DNA of 64,000 nucleotides from JACKCR01 sp041390305 (GTDB lineage: Bacteria; Eisenbacteria; RBG-16-71-46; CAIMUX01): the NCBI GenBank assembly GCA_041390305.1, contig JAWKQE010000032.1:5452-69451 (forward strand). Direction: 5' to 3'. Both the position numbers and the translations under genes were made by a program. This document shows positions 25,828-35,064 of this stretch, piece after piece (within the stretch, counting starts at the first letter, position 1; every line of letters starts with the position of its first letter). Below the pieces are notes generated by a model. That model was not told the origin of the DNA. It was given only the letters and a program-made list of their open reading frames with translations, and did not search any database.

Positions 25828-28638
25828 CTAGAAGAGCGCGAAGCTGAGTGCCACGCGTGCGGTGATGCCCTCGGTGTAGTTGTGCGGAGACTCGATCGCC
25901 TTCTCGTAGTCCGAGCGGTACGAATCGCCGTTTTGCTCGATCTCGAGCTGCCCCGTGGGGCTGTCGAGCCAGCCGTCGTTGTCGGCTTCGCCCGTCGCCG
26001 GGTACACGTACTGCGGGTTCTGGTGATCGGTCAGGTTTCGCACTTCGAGCCGGAGGTCGACGTCCCGCGTCAGGATCGTGAACGGCTGGGCGTAGACGAA
26101 GTCGATCTGCCAGGACTCGGGCATTCGCTCCGAGTTGATCTCACCGGTGAACCGGGCGGGATCGGTCGTGGCGTCGACGTCGGTCGAGATTTCGAGGTCG
26201 CCTTCCTTCCGGACGAAGGTCGGCGTGTAGGGCGCGCCCGAAGCGAAGCGGAATCCGAGGCCGATCCGACCGCTGCGTCGCTCGGTTCCGTCGCCGAATC
26301 CTCCCAGGGAGCGCGACCAGAGGACGGAGATGCGATGCGTTCGGTCGAAGATCGACGGGAAGAAGCCGCGGTCGACGCCGTCGTCGATCCAGTGCGTGCT
26401 CCGGAGCCGGGTCTGCGGAACTGCGACGTTCCCGATCGGCAGGCCCTCGTACTGCAGCTGCTCGTAGAGCGGGTACGGCTCGATCACGTCCGTCTCCGTG
26501 CGCGAGAGATCGTATTGGACGCGGATTCCCGCATCCTTCCCGAGCTCGAGGCCCACGTGGAGGCCGAGCTCACGCCGCTCGCCTGCGTTGTCGTAGAAGG
26601 CGACCGAGTCGAGGCCGCGCTCGAAGGAGTGGACGACCCAGGTGTCCTTCGTGCCGGACGCATAGCCGGAGAGCCGCACGCGGATGGCCGAAGACACGCC
26701 GTGGTAGAGGCCGAGCTGACCGCTCCACTCGTCTTCGGGCGTGAGGTTCGGGTTCCCGTGGACGACCGAGCTGCCGAAGATTCCCGGGATCCCGTCGCCC
26801 TGGCCCGCGAGACGTTCGAGGAGGTCAGCGTCGTAGTACAGGGCTTCGAAGGGCGGAACGATCTGGCGGCGTCCACCGTCGATCCAGACGTGACCGGACG
26901 CGCCGAACGGTGCGTAGAGCCCGACCCGGGGGCTCAGCTGGTCGTGACTCGGACTCGCCTCGAGATCGGTCGGGTCCAATACGGCCGGATCGCCGTCGGG
27001 GCTCTCCACGCCGATCGGATCGGAGAGGTCCCGGACCGGGTTCTGGCCGGGAGAGAAGCGATCGAGGCGAAGGCCGGCATCGAGGGCCGCGGAGCCGAGC
27101 CGGAGCTTCTGACTCGCGAACAGCGAGAGCGTGCGGGGAGACTTGGCGACGTGTCCCGGATCGTCGCTCTGCGAGTCGCCGTCGAATGTGTAGCCGAAGT
27201 TCCGGGTGAGACCGGTGTAGCCGGCCTGGTCCCCGTTCGCGACGACGCGGCTGGGGCGCAGGTGCTCGAACACGCGCCACGTCGTCCAGTGGATCTCCGC
27301 GCCGGCCCGGAGTCCGCGTGGCTCGGTCAGGTCCCGCGTGAATTCGGCGCGGACCCTGAAGTCTTCCACGAGTGAACGCTGGTAGTAGTCGTACAGCTTT
27401 CCTTCGTCGATCGGCGTGGCCGGGTCGTCGCCCAACCAGTAGAGGCCGTCGGGCGCGACGTCGGGGAAGGTCTCGGACCGGTTGTAGGAGCTGAAGTCGT
27501 CGAAGGCGGTGCCGTCGCCCGTCTCGGTGAACTCGCGCGCGAAGCCGACCTCGAGGGAGAGATCCTGCGCGCCGATCGGACGGTCGTACGCGAAGCTCGT
27601 CGAGAGGGAGCCGCGATTCTCCTGCGGCGCGTGCTCGATCGCGTCGTGGAACTCGTTCAGGTAGTAGTTACGTTCCGCGCCGTACGCGTAGAAGTTCACC
27701 CGGTACCGTTCACTCGGCGTGTCGAAGGATCCGCGCAGGTCCACCTCGACCGCGGTCTGGTCGTCGTGCTCGAGCGTGGCGTTGAGCGCCTCCAAGGGAC
27801 CGGCCACGTTGAGGGACGAGAACTGGATCTGCCCACTCAGGTCGAGGGCGCTGCCGTTCGCGGTCGTGTACCGATCGCTGAGAACGGTGTGGCCGAGGAA
27901 GCGTCCCCCGTTCCCGACGGATCCGCCCAGAGTCACGCCGCGTCCGGGGAGGGGACGGGTGAGAAGGCGAAGGCCCTCGGCGCCCGCGCGGTAGGCGGCG
28001 GCGCTGCCGAGCGGCCGCTGCGCGCCCAGGATCGACTGGTCGAGGTCGACCGTGCGCGGACGAAGTCGGTCGAGCCGGCCCCAGCTGAGACCGGGGAGCA
28101 CGGGGTCCTGAGCGTGTGGCGCACGCGTATCGAAGTCCTGGAGTTCGGCGATTCCCGGGCCGGGAATCGAGCGCAGGGTCTCGCCGTCCCAGGTCTCCCA
28201 GTTTCCGAACGGCTCCGGGGCGATGTTGGAGACGTGGAGGTCTCCGCTCGAGAGGTCGACCTCGATCGGAGTCACGATCTCGGTTCGTACCACCGCCTGC
28301 CAGACCGCGAGTACGCCCATGCCGTGACGAAGCTCGATCCGCACCGCACCGGGATCGATTCCCTCCACGCGTGCGGGCATGCCTGCACCGAGCGCGACGA
28401 CCCGTTCGCGTCCCGATCCCGTGAGCACGAGCGTGAGCTGCTCCGGCGGGATCGACGTCTGCACGATGGCGCTGGTTCCGGAACGGACCGCGTCCTCGTG
28501 ACTCCACGAGAGCAGCACGGCTCCGTCGCTCTCCCGCGCCAGGGAAGCGCCGGGGACGGCGAGTGTCAACGCGACGAGGACGGTGAGGGATCGGAGATCG
28601 AGAGGCCGGGGGAATGGACGGCTGCGAAACAGACTCAA
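25828..28638 (-). CDS. TonB-dependent-receptor-like outer-membrane barrel
   Basis: A 936-residue outer-membrane protein. The start chosen is TTG after GAGGAGG, giving SLFRSRPFPRPLDL and a signal peptide (LTVLVALTLAVPGASLA). The N-terminal 150 residues are a beta-sandwich (VRIELRHGMGVLAVWQAVV). A plug-like segment follows, then about 22 amphipathic strands with the TonB-receptor C-terminal pattern (LRLEVRNLTDHQNPQYVYPATG) and a terminal Phe (VALSFALF). A canonical TonB box is not evident, and the usual carboxypeptidase-like domain is diverged. Substrate is unknown; no cobalamin riboswitch was found upstream. Confidence 0.8.
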   Translation of the reverse strand: MSLFRSRPFPRPLDLRSLTVLVALTLAVPGASLARESDGAVLLSWSHEDAVRSGTSAIVQTSIPPEQLTLVLTGSGRERVVALGAGMPARVEGIDPGAVRIELRHGMGVLAVWQAVVRTEIVTPIEVDLSSGDLHVSNIAPEPFGNWETWDGETLRSIPGPGIAELQDFDTRAPHAQDPVLPGLSWGRLDRLRPRTVDLDQSILGAQRPLGSAAAYRAGAEGLRLLTRPLPGRGVTLGGSVGNGGRFLGHTVLSDRYTTANGSALDLSGQIQFSSLNVAGPLEALNATLEHDDQTAVEVDLRGSFDTPSERYRVNFYAYGAERNYYLNEFHDAIEHAPQENRGSLSTSFAYDRPIGAQDLSLEVGFAREFTETGDGTAFDDFSSYNRSETFPDVAPDGLYWLGDDPATPIDEGKLYDYYQRSLVEDFRVRAEFTRDLTEPRGLRAGAEIHWTTWRVFEHLRPSRVVANGDQAGYTGLTRNFGYTFDGDSQSDDPGHVAKSPRTLSLFASQKLRLGSAALDAGLRLDRFSPGQNPVRDLSDPIGVESPDGDPAVLDPTDLEASPSHDQLSPRVGLYAPFGASGHVWIDGGRRQIVPPFEALYYDADLLERLAGQGDGIPGIFGSSVVHGNPNLTPEDEWSGQLGLYHGVSSAIRVRLSGYASGTKDTWVVHSFERGLDSVAFYDNAGERRELGLHVGLELGKDAGIRVQYDLSRTETDVIEPYPLYEQLQYEGLPIGNVAVPQTRLRSTHWIDDGVDRGFFPSIFDRTHRISVLWSRSLGGFGDGTERRSGRIGLGFRFASGAPYTPTFVRKEGDLEISTDVDATTDPARFTGEINSERMPESWQIDFVYAQPFTILTRDVDLRLEVRNLTDHQNPQYVYPATGEADNDGWLDSPTGQLEIEQNGDSYRSDYEKAIESPHNYTEGITARVALSFALF

Positions 28639-28933
28639 CGGTTCCTCCTCGCGAATCACCCCGGCCGCCACGTCCTCAGGATAGCGGCCGCGCGGCGAGT
28701 CGCCAAGCCGCCGGGTTGTGGACGGAAGATTGGGGACGGTACGGGTGGAAGCGTCTTTCACTCCAAGGACCTAGTGCGCTGACGGGCGGGGGCGAGTCGG
28801 CGCCGGGTCGGCATCGTGGCATGTCGTTATCTCGAAGACGATTGCGTTTCGACCCGTCCGCAATCATCCGGCCACGACCCAACGCGAACAAATGATCGCA
28901 GCAGGCCGGGCCGGAGCGCTAGAATCAGGCCCG

Positions 28934-30355
28934 ATGACGCAGCGCGACCAGACATCCGGCCCAGACCCAAGCGGCCCAGACCCAAGCGGCCCAGACCCAA
29001 GCGGCCCAGACCCAAGCGGCCCAGACCCGGGCGACTCAACCCCGAGCGGCCCCGCCCCACGCGCCCCCGCCTCCAGCGGGCCCGACCGGAGCGGCCTCGA
29101 CGCCGATGGCCCCGCGCCCGGCGGCGCCGACACCGCCGTCCACGAATGGAAGCGGGTCATCGCCCATGTCGACATGGACGCGTTCTATGCGTCGATCGAG
29201 ATCCGGGACGATCCCTCCCTCGAAGGCAAACCCGTCGTGGTCGGCGGGGAGGCGGGGAGCCGCGGCGTGGTGTCCGCTGCGTCCTATGCGGCCCGGGAGT
29301 TCGGTGTTCACTCCGCGATGCCGATGGCGGAGGCTCTCCGTCGATGTCCCCAGCTCATCCGTCTCCCGGGGGACATGCGGAAGTACCAGTCCGTGTCCCG
29401 GCAGATCATGGAGGTGCTCTCTCACTACTCCCCGGTCGTCGAGCCGCTTTCGCTCGACGAGGCGTTTCTCGACCTCTCGGGAATGTCGAAGGCGCTCGGC
29501 ACGCCGGAGTCGATCGCGGTCCGGATCCAGGAGGAGATCTGGGACGTGACGCACCTCACCGCCTCCGTCGGCGTGGCGCCGGTGAAGTTCGTGGCGAAGA
29601 TCGCTTCCGACTACGTGAAGCCGCGGGGCAGGACGATCGTGAGGCCGGGCGAGGTCGAGGCGTTTCTCCATCCGCTGCCGCTCTCGCGTCTCTGGGGAGT
29701 CGGGCCCCGCACGCTCGCGGTGCTCGAGGGGCTGGGGCTCACCACCGTCGGGGACCTCACACGGTGGGGAGAGAAGCGGGTCACGCAGAAACTCGGGCAG
29801 CACGGGGAGCACCTCTACCGCCTGGCCATGGGCGACGACTCCCGCTCCGTCGTCTCGGACTGGGATGCCAAGTCGTACAGTCACGAAGAGACGTTTGCGC
29901 GCGATCAGGGAGACGCCGAGCGGCTCGAGGGCGTGCTCCTCGATCAGGCCCTCCGGGTCGCCCGTCGCCTCAGGAAGGATGGGGTCGCGGGACGGATCGT
30001 CCAGCTCAAGCTGCGCTTCCCGCCCTTCGTGACTCTGACCCGACGGGTTACCATCGACGAACCGACGAACGATCCCGACCGGATCTTCGAGGCCGTGCGT
30101 ACGCTCTTTCGTGCCGTCTGGGACGGATCTCCCGTCCGGCTTCTCGGTGTCGGCGTGAGTGGCGTGCGGGACGAAGGGGAAGGGAGCCTCGACCTCTTCG
30201 ATCGGGAAGAGGAGCGGCAGCGGCGGAGGCGTCTCGCCGACGTCGTCGATCAGATCGAGTCGAAGTTCGGCCGCGGCAAGGTGACGCGGGCGGGAACTCT
30301 CGAGAAGAAGAGGATCCGGAGCACCGGGACGATGAACGATCGCCCCGTCGACTAG
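28934..30355 (+). CDS. dinB: DNA polymerase IV with disordered repeat N-terminus
   Basis: A 473-residue Y-family translesion polymerase. The core begins VIAHVDMDAFYASIEIRDDP (catalytic Asp), with SLDEAFLD carrying the second acidic pair, GVAPVKFVAKIASDYVKP and the helix-hairpin LSRLWGVGPRTLAVLEGLGL. The tail has GEGSLDLFDREEE, a plausible beta-clamp-binding motif. Before the core there are about 72 residues of Pro/Gly/Asp/Ser-rich sequence, including five SGPDP repeats. No in-frame start codon exists between this tail and the core, so the tail must be translated. The ATG at 28934 has only a weak ribosome-binding site; ATG 28892 is an alternative. Confidence 0.93.
   Translation: MTQRDQTSGPDPSGPDPSGPDPSGPDPSGPDPGDSTPSGPAPRAPASSGPDRSGLDADGPAPGGADTAVHEWKRVIAHVDMDAFYASIEIRDDPSLEGKPVVVGGEAGSRGVVSAASYAAREFGVHSAMPMAEALRRCPQLIRLPGDMRKYQSVSRQIMEVLSHYSPVVEPLSLDEAFLDLSGMSKALGTPESIAVRIQEEIWDVTHLTASVGVAPVKFVAKIASDYVKPRGRTIVRPGEVEAFLHPLPLSRLWGVGPRTLAVLEGLGLTTVGDLTRWGEKRVTQKLGQHGEHLYRLAMGDDSRSVVSDWDAKSYSHEETFARDQGDAERLEGVLLDQALRVARRLRKDGVAGRIVQLKLRFPPFVTLTRRVTIDEPTNDPDRIFEAVRTLFRAVWDGSPVRLLGVGVSGVRDEGEGSLDLFDREEERQRRRRLADVVDQIESKFGRGKVTRAGTLEKKRIRSTGTMNDRPVD
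28957..29028 (+). repeat. 15-bp tandem repeat inside dinB
   Basis: CGGCCCAGACCCAAG is repeated four times without change (28957-29016), plus a partial fifth copy. Because the unit is 15 bp, copy-number change would keep the frame and only lengthen the SGPDP tract. Confidence 0.95.
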
Positions 30356-30383
30356 CAGGCTGCGGAGAAAGAGGGAGCCGATC

Positions 30384-30629
30384 GTGACCACGTATGTCCT
30401 CTACGTCCTTCTCTTCCTGGCCGGCGTCGTCGTGGGGCGGATGACGAAACGGTCTGACGATTCCAGGCCCAAGCTGCCGGCCGCACCGCCGCCGCCACCT
30501 CCCGCCGATGTCGAGGCGCGCGTGCGTGCGCTGCTCGCCCAGAAGAAGAAGATCGAAGCGATCAAGCTCTACCGGGAGGCGACCGGCTGTGGGCTGAAGG
30601 AAGCGAAGGAAGCCGTCGAGGCTCTCTAG
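30384..30629 (+). CDS. Membrane-anchored small protein with L7/L12 C-terminal-like domain
   Basis: An 81-residue protein. An N-terminal transmembrane helix (YVLYVLLFLAGVVVGRM) is followed by a Pro-rich linker (LPAAPPPPPPADVEAR). A 40-residue segment, KKKIEAIKLYREATGCGLKEAKEAVEAL, matches the ribosomal L7/L12 C-terminal fold, where I-x-x-I-K-x-x-R-x-x-T-x-x-G-L-K-E-A-K-x-x-V-E is typical. Such stand-alone domains occur in many bacteria; their role is not known. The start is GTG with GAGGGAG upstream, 28 nt after dinB, so it is probably in the same transcript. Confidence 0.8.
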   Translation: MTTYVLYVLLFLAGVVVGRMTKRSDDSRPKLPAAPPPPPPADVEARVRALLAQKKKIEAIKLYREATGCGLKEAKEAVEAL

Positions 30630-30725
30630 GCGGTCGCGGTGGCCCAAGCGGCACTCAGCGGCGTGTCTCTGCCGACTGGAGTGGTCCGGCGAACTCCGTC
30701 TGCCTCGCGACGTGTCGCGCCGACT

Positions 30726-32867
30726 TCAGCGGCCCAGTGCCGCCTCTGACGAGATCGCCGACTTCGCCGCGTCCTGGAACGCGGCTCGCGCGCCCTCGGG
30801 GGCGGACGTGCTGATCGTCTCCACTGCCTTCGCCCTCTCGGCGGCGTCCAGGGTCGTGAGCGTGAGTTCACGTCCCAGTGCGACGCCGAGCCCGGCCCAG
30901 TAGTCCCGATCGCCTTCCGGGATGTTGCGGAGGTTCGGCGTGCGGATCGGGTACGTCCGGACTCCACCGTTCCGCACTCCCGCAAAGCTCGCGATGCCGA
31001 CGGCGCGCCTCGCCAGGGGCGCAGGGATCTCGCTCCAGGCGCTGGGGGAAACTCCTGCGCCCTGAACGGCGAGCGTGGCGACGGAACGGGCACGACTCTC
31101 CGTCAGTGCCTGCTGTGTCGATCCGGCCATCTGGAACTCTGCGCGGGCGAGGTCGATGTCCATCCGGTGCGCGGCGACGGGGGCGAAGGCGACCTCTGCA
31201 TAGCGCGCGATCCCGCGCACGATCGAGGCCTGGGGCCCCGGCGCCATCGAAGCGATGTACTGCCCTTGGTTGAATGCGTCGCCCTGCTCGACGATCGAGA
31301 TGCCGACTCCTTCCCACACCGCGTCCCGGTGGTTCTCGGGTGCGAGCTCGACGCCCTTCTGCCACTCGGATCGTTCGACGAGGCCATAGACCTTCTTTCC
31401 GAATCCGACCCAGAAGTGTCGTTCCACGTCGTCGGGGAGAGCGCGAATCTTCTCGGGAGTGAGCTTCTGGCCGGTCACCTCACCAAGCAGGGGCCAGTCG
31501 GTTCCTTTCAGAGGGAGACGCACCGCGGTCCAAGCGCTCTGACCGAGCACGAGCACGAGGGCGCAGGCTCCGAAGACGGCGGTGAGGCCGGGCAGGACGC
31601 GGACGCCCTTTCGGAGGCCGACGAGACTCGCGACCGCGAGGAGAAGGAGCGGGTAGACCGGCATGAGGTATCGCGACGCCGCGTCCGGTGCCGCGAGGAC
31701 GAATGCGCCCAGATGAGCCGCAGTTCCTCCGAGCGCGAGCCAGGCCGACGAGGACGTGCCACGTCGCGTGTCGGTAGACGGGGCTACGGGAGGTGTGTCC
31801 GAAGTCGATGGGGACGCCGGCACCGGCCCGTCCTGCTTCCGACCGATTCCCTCGCGGATCCAGAAGAACCAACCGACCACGACCGCTACGAGGAAGACGA
31901 AGCCGGCGAGCGGCCGGAGTGGAAGGGCACCGACCAGGTCGTACTGTGCGAAAAATCCGGTTTCGAGGAGGCCGGTGATCCGCGCGCCGATCGCGGAGCC
32001 TGTCGTCCCCACTGTCTCTCCGTAGACCTGGAGGGCGCTCCCGCGCGACGAGACGAGCGCGGCGAGCCAGGGAACGAGTCCCACCGCGAGCCCCGCGAGC
32101 CCGTTCGACCACGTTCGGATGGGACGGGCGCGCGAAAGGAGGAGGCCGACGCCGAAGACTCCAGCGAGCACGGGAACGGTCGAGTACGTGATGAAGACGC
32201 CGAGTCCGGCCAGGAGCCCGGCGAAGAACGCCCAGAGGTTCCGCCGGCCCGCGCGATCCGCGGCGTAGGTCGCCATCCAGAGCACCACTCCGATCCAGGC
32301 CATGGCCTCGGGATGGTCACCCTTCGCGATGAGCGTCGTGCGGACGAAGGTGCTCGGCGCGACTGCGTAGAGCACGGCGAATGCGTAGCCGATCCGGCGT
32401 CCGAAGACGCGATGGATCGCCGCGAACCAGAAGAGGCCTCCGGCGAGGGTCACGAGGAGGGGCAGGATCTTGAACGCGAGGTAGCTCGGTCCGAAGAGGG
32501 TGTAGACGACCCGTGCGGCGAGTGCGGTGAGGAGCGAACCGCCCCCGTAGGTCATGAACTGGAACGTCTTCGCGTCGATCGGGAGGCCCTGCCGCATCGC
32601 TTCCGCGGCCGTGCCCGTGTAGAGCTCCTCCCGGTCGAAGAGCGGGCGCTCCGGTCCGTACTGCCACTCGAGGAGGGTCGGATCGAAGATCTCGACGACC
32701 CGTTCTTCCGCGGGTTCGAGCGCGGCGAGGACGAGTAGAACCCGGAGGACGAGGAGTGCGAGGACGAACACGGCCGCGCTTCGCCAGTAGCTGCCGTTGT
32801 CTCTGATCAGGTGGACGCTGCTGCGGCGTGCGTCCGCGTCTCGATCGGTCTCCGCGGTGTCGTTCAC
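30726..32867 (-). CDS. Polytopic membrane protein, GT-C glycosyltransferase-like
   Basis: A 713-residue protein with about 11-12 hydrophobic helices in the first ~460 residues and a soluble C-terminal domain of about 250. After the first helix a loop has EIFDPTLLEWQYGPERPLFDREELY, resembling the acidic periplasmic loop of GT-C/ArnT-type transferases. A later AKGDHPEAMAWIGVVLW is also GT-C-like. The C-terminal part is alpha-helical with no recognised family. The start is GTG overlapping the AAC(3)-like stop in GTGA; an upstream ATG at 32888 is also possible. Last gene of the asparaginase-AAC(3) cluster. Confidence 0.65.
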   Translation of the reverse strand: MNDTAETDRDADARRSSVHLIRDNGSYWRSAAVFVLALLVLRVLLVLAALEPAEERVVEIFDPTLLEWQYGPERPLFDREELYTGTAAEAMRQGLPIDAKTFQFMTYGGGSLLTALAARVVYTLFGPSYLAFKILPLLVTLAGGLFWFAAIHRVFGRRIGYAFAVLYAVAPSTFVRTTLIAKGDHPEAMAWIGVVLWMATYAADRAGRRNLWAFFAGLLAGLGVFITYSTVPVLAGVFGVGLLLSRARPIRTWSNGLAGLAVGLVPWLAALVSSRGSALQVYGETVGTTGSAIGARITGLLETGFFAQYDLVGALPLRPLAGFVFLVAVVVGWFFWIREGIGRKQDGPVPASPSTSDTPPVAPSTDTRRGTSSSAWLALGGTAAHLGAFVLAAPDAASRYLMPVYPLLLLAVASLVGLRKGVRVLPGLTAVFGACALVLVLGQSAWTAVRLPLKGTDWPLLGEVTGQKLTPEKIRALPDDVERHFWVGFGKKVYGLVERSEWQKGVELAPENHRDAVWEGVGISIVEQGDAFNQGQYIASMAPGPQASIVRGIARYAEVAFAPVAAHRMDIDLARAEFQMAGSTQQALTESRARSVATLAVQGAGVSPSAWSEIPAPLARRAVGIASFAGVRNGGVRTYPIRTPNLRNIPEGDRDYWAGLGVALGRELTLTTLDAAERAKAVETISTSAPEGARAAFQDAAKSAISSEAALGR

Positions 32868-33685
32868 TTCCGATGCTGCTCCATCCATCGAGCGGCGAAA
32901 TCGACGAGTTCGGTCTGCGCGAAGAGGCGTGCCTCGGCTGCGCCGACCTTTCCGCGCCGGAGGCTCTTCGGAGAGGACGCTTCGAACGCCTGCCCGATCT
33001 CCCCAAAGTCCGAAGCGTCCCAGTCGACTTCCTGGAACTCGACCCACTCGCGGCGGTCTTCGATCTGGATCGGCGCGCCCTGCTGGGCCGCTTTCTTTCC
33101 CGGCCACTCGGCCCGGAACTCGGCGAGGTGGAGGGACGTGTTGCTCTCGTGGCCGACTCCCAGGAGGAGCACGTCGGCTTCGAGTTCATAGAGACGTCCG
33201 AGCGGCGTGTCGTCCCCGAGCCCGTAGTCGAGGGAATGGGATGCCGTCAGTGTCGACGCATGAATGCCGCGCGCCGCGAACGAGACCTGTGGATGCACCG
33301 AACGGAGCGCGCCCGGAAGGGTGCGGAAGAGCTCCGGGATCCGGCCCATGCCCCGAGTGGGCGTGACTCTCGGGTCGAACGCAGGCATCTCGTCGCGGAT
33401 CAGCTTCCACCAGCTCTCGGGCACGGGCGGCGCGACCCAGTCGGAAGGCTCACTCCAGTCCGACGAGTGCGTCGGGAAGACGAGCGTGCCGGCTTCGCCG
33501 AGCGCGGTCGTGAGCGCTTCGATCACGGCGACTGCGCCTCCGCAGACCCAACCGAGACTGCTGAGTGACGCGTGGACGAGGAGCGTGCTGCCGGGACGCA
33601 CGCCGAGCGTGCGGAGCTGGTGCGCGGCCGTCCGCACGGTGAGCGGCATGCCCTTCGTCCGTTCGATCGGAGTCTGCTCGGTCAC
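32864..33685 (-). CDS. Aminoglycoside 3-N-acetyltransferase-like (AAC(3)/YokD family) enzyme
   Basis: A 273-residue acetyl-CoA-dependent N-acetyltransferase of the antibiotic_NAT family. Conserved stretches are GSTLLVHASLSSLGWVCGG, ALGEAGTLVFPTHSSDW, PTRGMGRIPELFR and SVHPQVSFAARG with the catalytic-region His, then LGDDTPLGRLYELEADVLLLGVG and NTSLHLAE. Chromosomal members often act on other amines or are of unknown substrate, so aminoglycoside resistance should not be assumed. The start is GTG, overlapping the asparaginase stop (GTGA); its own stop overlaps the next gene. The three genes are therefore one translational unit. Confidence 0.88.
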   Translation of the reverse strand: MTEQTPIERTKGMPLTVRTAAHQLRTLGVRPGSTLLVHASLSSLGWVCGGAVAVIEALTTALGEAGTLVFPTHSSDWSEPSDWVAPPVPESWWKLIRDEMPAFDPRVTPTRGMGRIPELFRTLPGALRSVHPQVSFAARGIHASTLTASHSLDYGLGDDTPLGRLYELEADVLLLGVGHESNTSLHLAEFRAEWPGKKAAQQGAPIQIEDRREWVEFQEVDWDASDFGEIGQAFEASSPKSLRRGKVGAAEARLFAQTELVDFAARWMEQHRK

Positions 33686-34839
33686 CGGGGGAGGCCCCGG
33701 TTGAGACGGAAGACCGGACGTACTTCACCGACCGCTTCGCCCCGCAGAGTCTGGACGAGCTGCCGGTGGTAGCCGGCGAGCGGCCCGCGCGCCTCGTCGG
33801 GCAGGATGCCGAGCTGGAGCAGACATTCGACGACGGCGGCGTCGCGTGCACGCTGTCCGCCGTCTTCGACCTTCACCGTGATCCCGATGCCTTCGTCCTC
33901 GTGGAACGCCGCGATGGCGTAGGTTCCTTCCGCGCCTGACTTGGCGAGTAGGGGAACGCCGAACTGTTGGGCCACGCGCATGAGGTCCGTGCAGATGCGG
34001 GTGGAACTGCCGGCGATGACGGAAGGATGCCCGATCATCGCGCGCCAGACCCGACTCAGCCCCTCCTGGATCGAGACGGGAAAGCCGTCGGAGAGTTCCA
34101 TCGTCTCTTCCTCGGGTTCTTCCTGCAGTTCGTCGATGTCGAGGTCCTGGTCGTCGTCGACGCGCGGATGGCGGAGCCAGGTGTCCGACCCTTCCCCTTG
34201 GTCCGCGAGACGCGCGAGGGCGAGCGAGAACGACCGGAGAGGGACGTAGAAGACGGGCGCGGAGCAGCCGTCGATCGAAACGCCGATCTCGTCCGGCTCG
34301 AGCCCCGCGAGCGTGGAGAGGAGCCCGAGGATCGCGAGCTGCACCGGATGTTCGGGATCGATGTAGTCGTCGAACGGGAGGTCGAGGTGCTTGGCGGTGG
34401 CGATCATCCCGACGTGTTTGCCCGAGCAGTTGTTGTGGAGAACGTTCGCGCTCTTTCCGGATGCGCTCAGTTGGTCACGGGTTCCCTTGTCGAACGGAGG
34501 GTGGATCCCGCAGAGGAGGTCGTCCCTCGTCACGCCGGTCTTCTTCATGAGGCTCTCGACCAGGGCGACGTGCTCGGCTTCTCCGCTGTGCGACGCGCAC
34601 ACGACGGCGAGTTCCTGCTCGGTGGCGCCACATGCGTCCGCCGCACCGGAGCAGACGAAGGCGAGCGCCTGGAACGGCTTCGCGCAGGATCTCAGGTAGG
34701 CCGGCTGGGTCGGCTGTCCGATCGACGCGAGGAGATGTCCGGTCGAGTCGACGACGGCGATCGCGCCCGCGTGTTCGGACTCGATCTCATAGCCGCGCGT
34801 GACCTCGACGAGAGGGGCGAAGGGCTGGGACTGGGACAC
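33682..34839 (-). CDS. Asparaginase (type II-like, PF06089 family)
   Basis: A 385-residue protein of the asparaginase family found in rhizobia and actinobacteria, not related to AnsA/AnsB. Signatures are EVTRGYEIESEHAGAIAVVD, YLRSCAKPFQALAFV, VVCASHSGEAEHV, LHNNCSGKHVGMIATA and IDGCSAPVFYVPL. AKSGAEGTYAIA near the end is also conserved. It should release ammonia from asparagine in the cytoplasm. An acidic insertion (DDDQDLDIDELQEEPEEE) interrupts the usual fold near residue 240. The start is a GTG at 34839; the open frame extends to 35028 but that part is low-complexity and Arg-rich. Confidence 0.87.
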   Translation of the reverse strand: MSQSQPFAPLVEVTRGYEIESEHAGAIAVVDSTGHLLASIGQPTQPAYLRSCAKPFQALAFVCSGAADACGATEQELAVVCASHSGEAEHVALVESLMKKTGVTRDDLLCGIHPPFDKGTRDQLSASGKSANVLHNNCSGKHVGMIATAKHLDLPFDDYIDPEHPVQLAILGLLSTLAGLEPDEIGVSIDGCSAPVFYVPLRSFSLALARLADQGEGSDTWLRHPRVDDDQDLDIDELQEEPEEETMELSDGFPVSIQEGLSRVWRAMIGHPSVIAGSSTRICTDLMRVAQQFGVPLLAKSGAEGTYAIAAFHEDEGIGITVKVEDGGQRARDAAVVECLLQLGILPDEARGPLAGYHRQLVQTLRGEAVGEVRPVFRLNRGLPR

Positions 34840-35064
34840 GGGTCTGGGAGTCCTTTCCGCCGGTTCCTTCCGGCCGAGCGCGATCGGGGTGTCACTGGCC
34901 GTCGTGGACTTGGAACACCCTGGGATCCGGTGCCCTTCCCGAGCACCGTGGAAGCCCGGCCGGAAGTGTACCACCCTCGGGCGCCGTTGCGGCGCCCCTC
35001 GAACGCCCGGTCGTCGACGTCGAGCCACCGTCCTGATGGCCCGACGACACGGCTGTCTTGCTGA

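Noticed and set aside
28639..28933. Cobalamin riboswitch upstream of the TonB-like receptor
   Set aside because: No B12-box sequence or conserved core blocks were found in the leader.
28957..29028. Tandem repeats as a CRISPR array
   Set aside because: Units are 15 bp with no spacers and encode part of a protein.
32864..33685. Acquired aminoglycoside resistance gene
   Set aside because: The gene sits in a chromosomal overlapping operon with matching composition and no mobile element nearby; the family has many non-resistance members.
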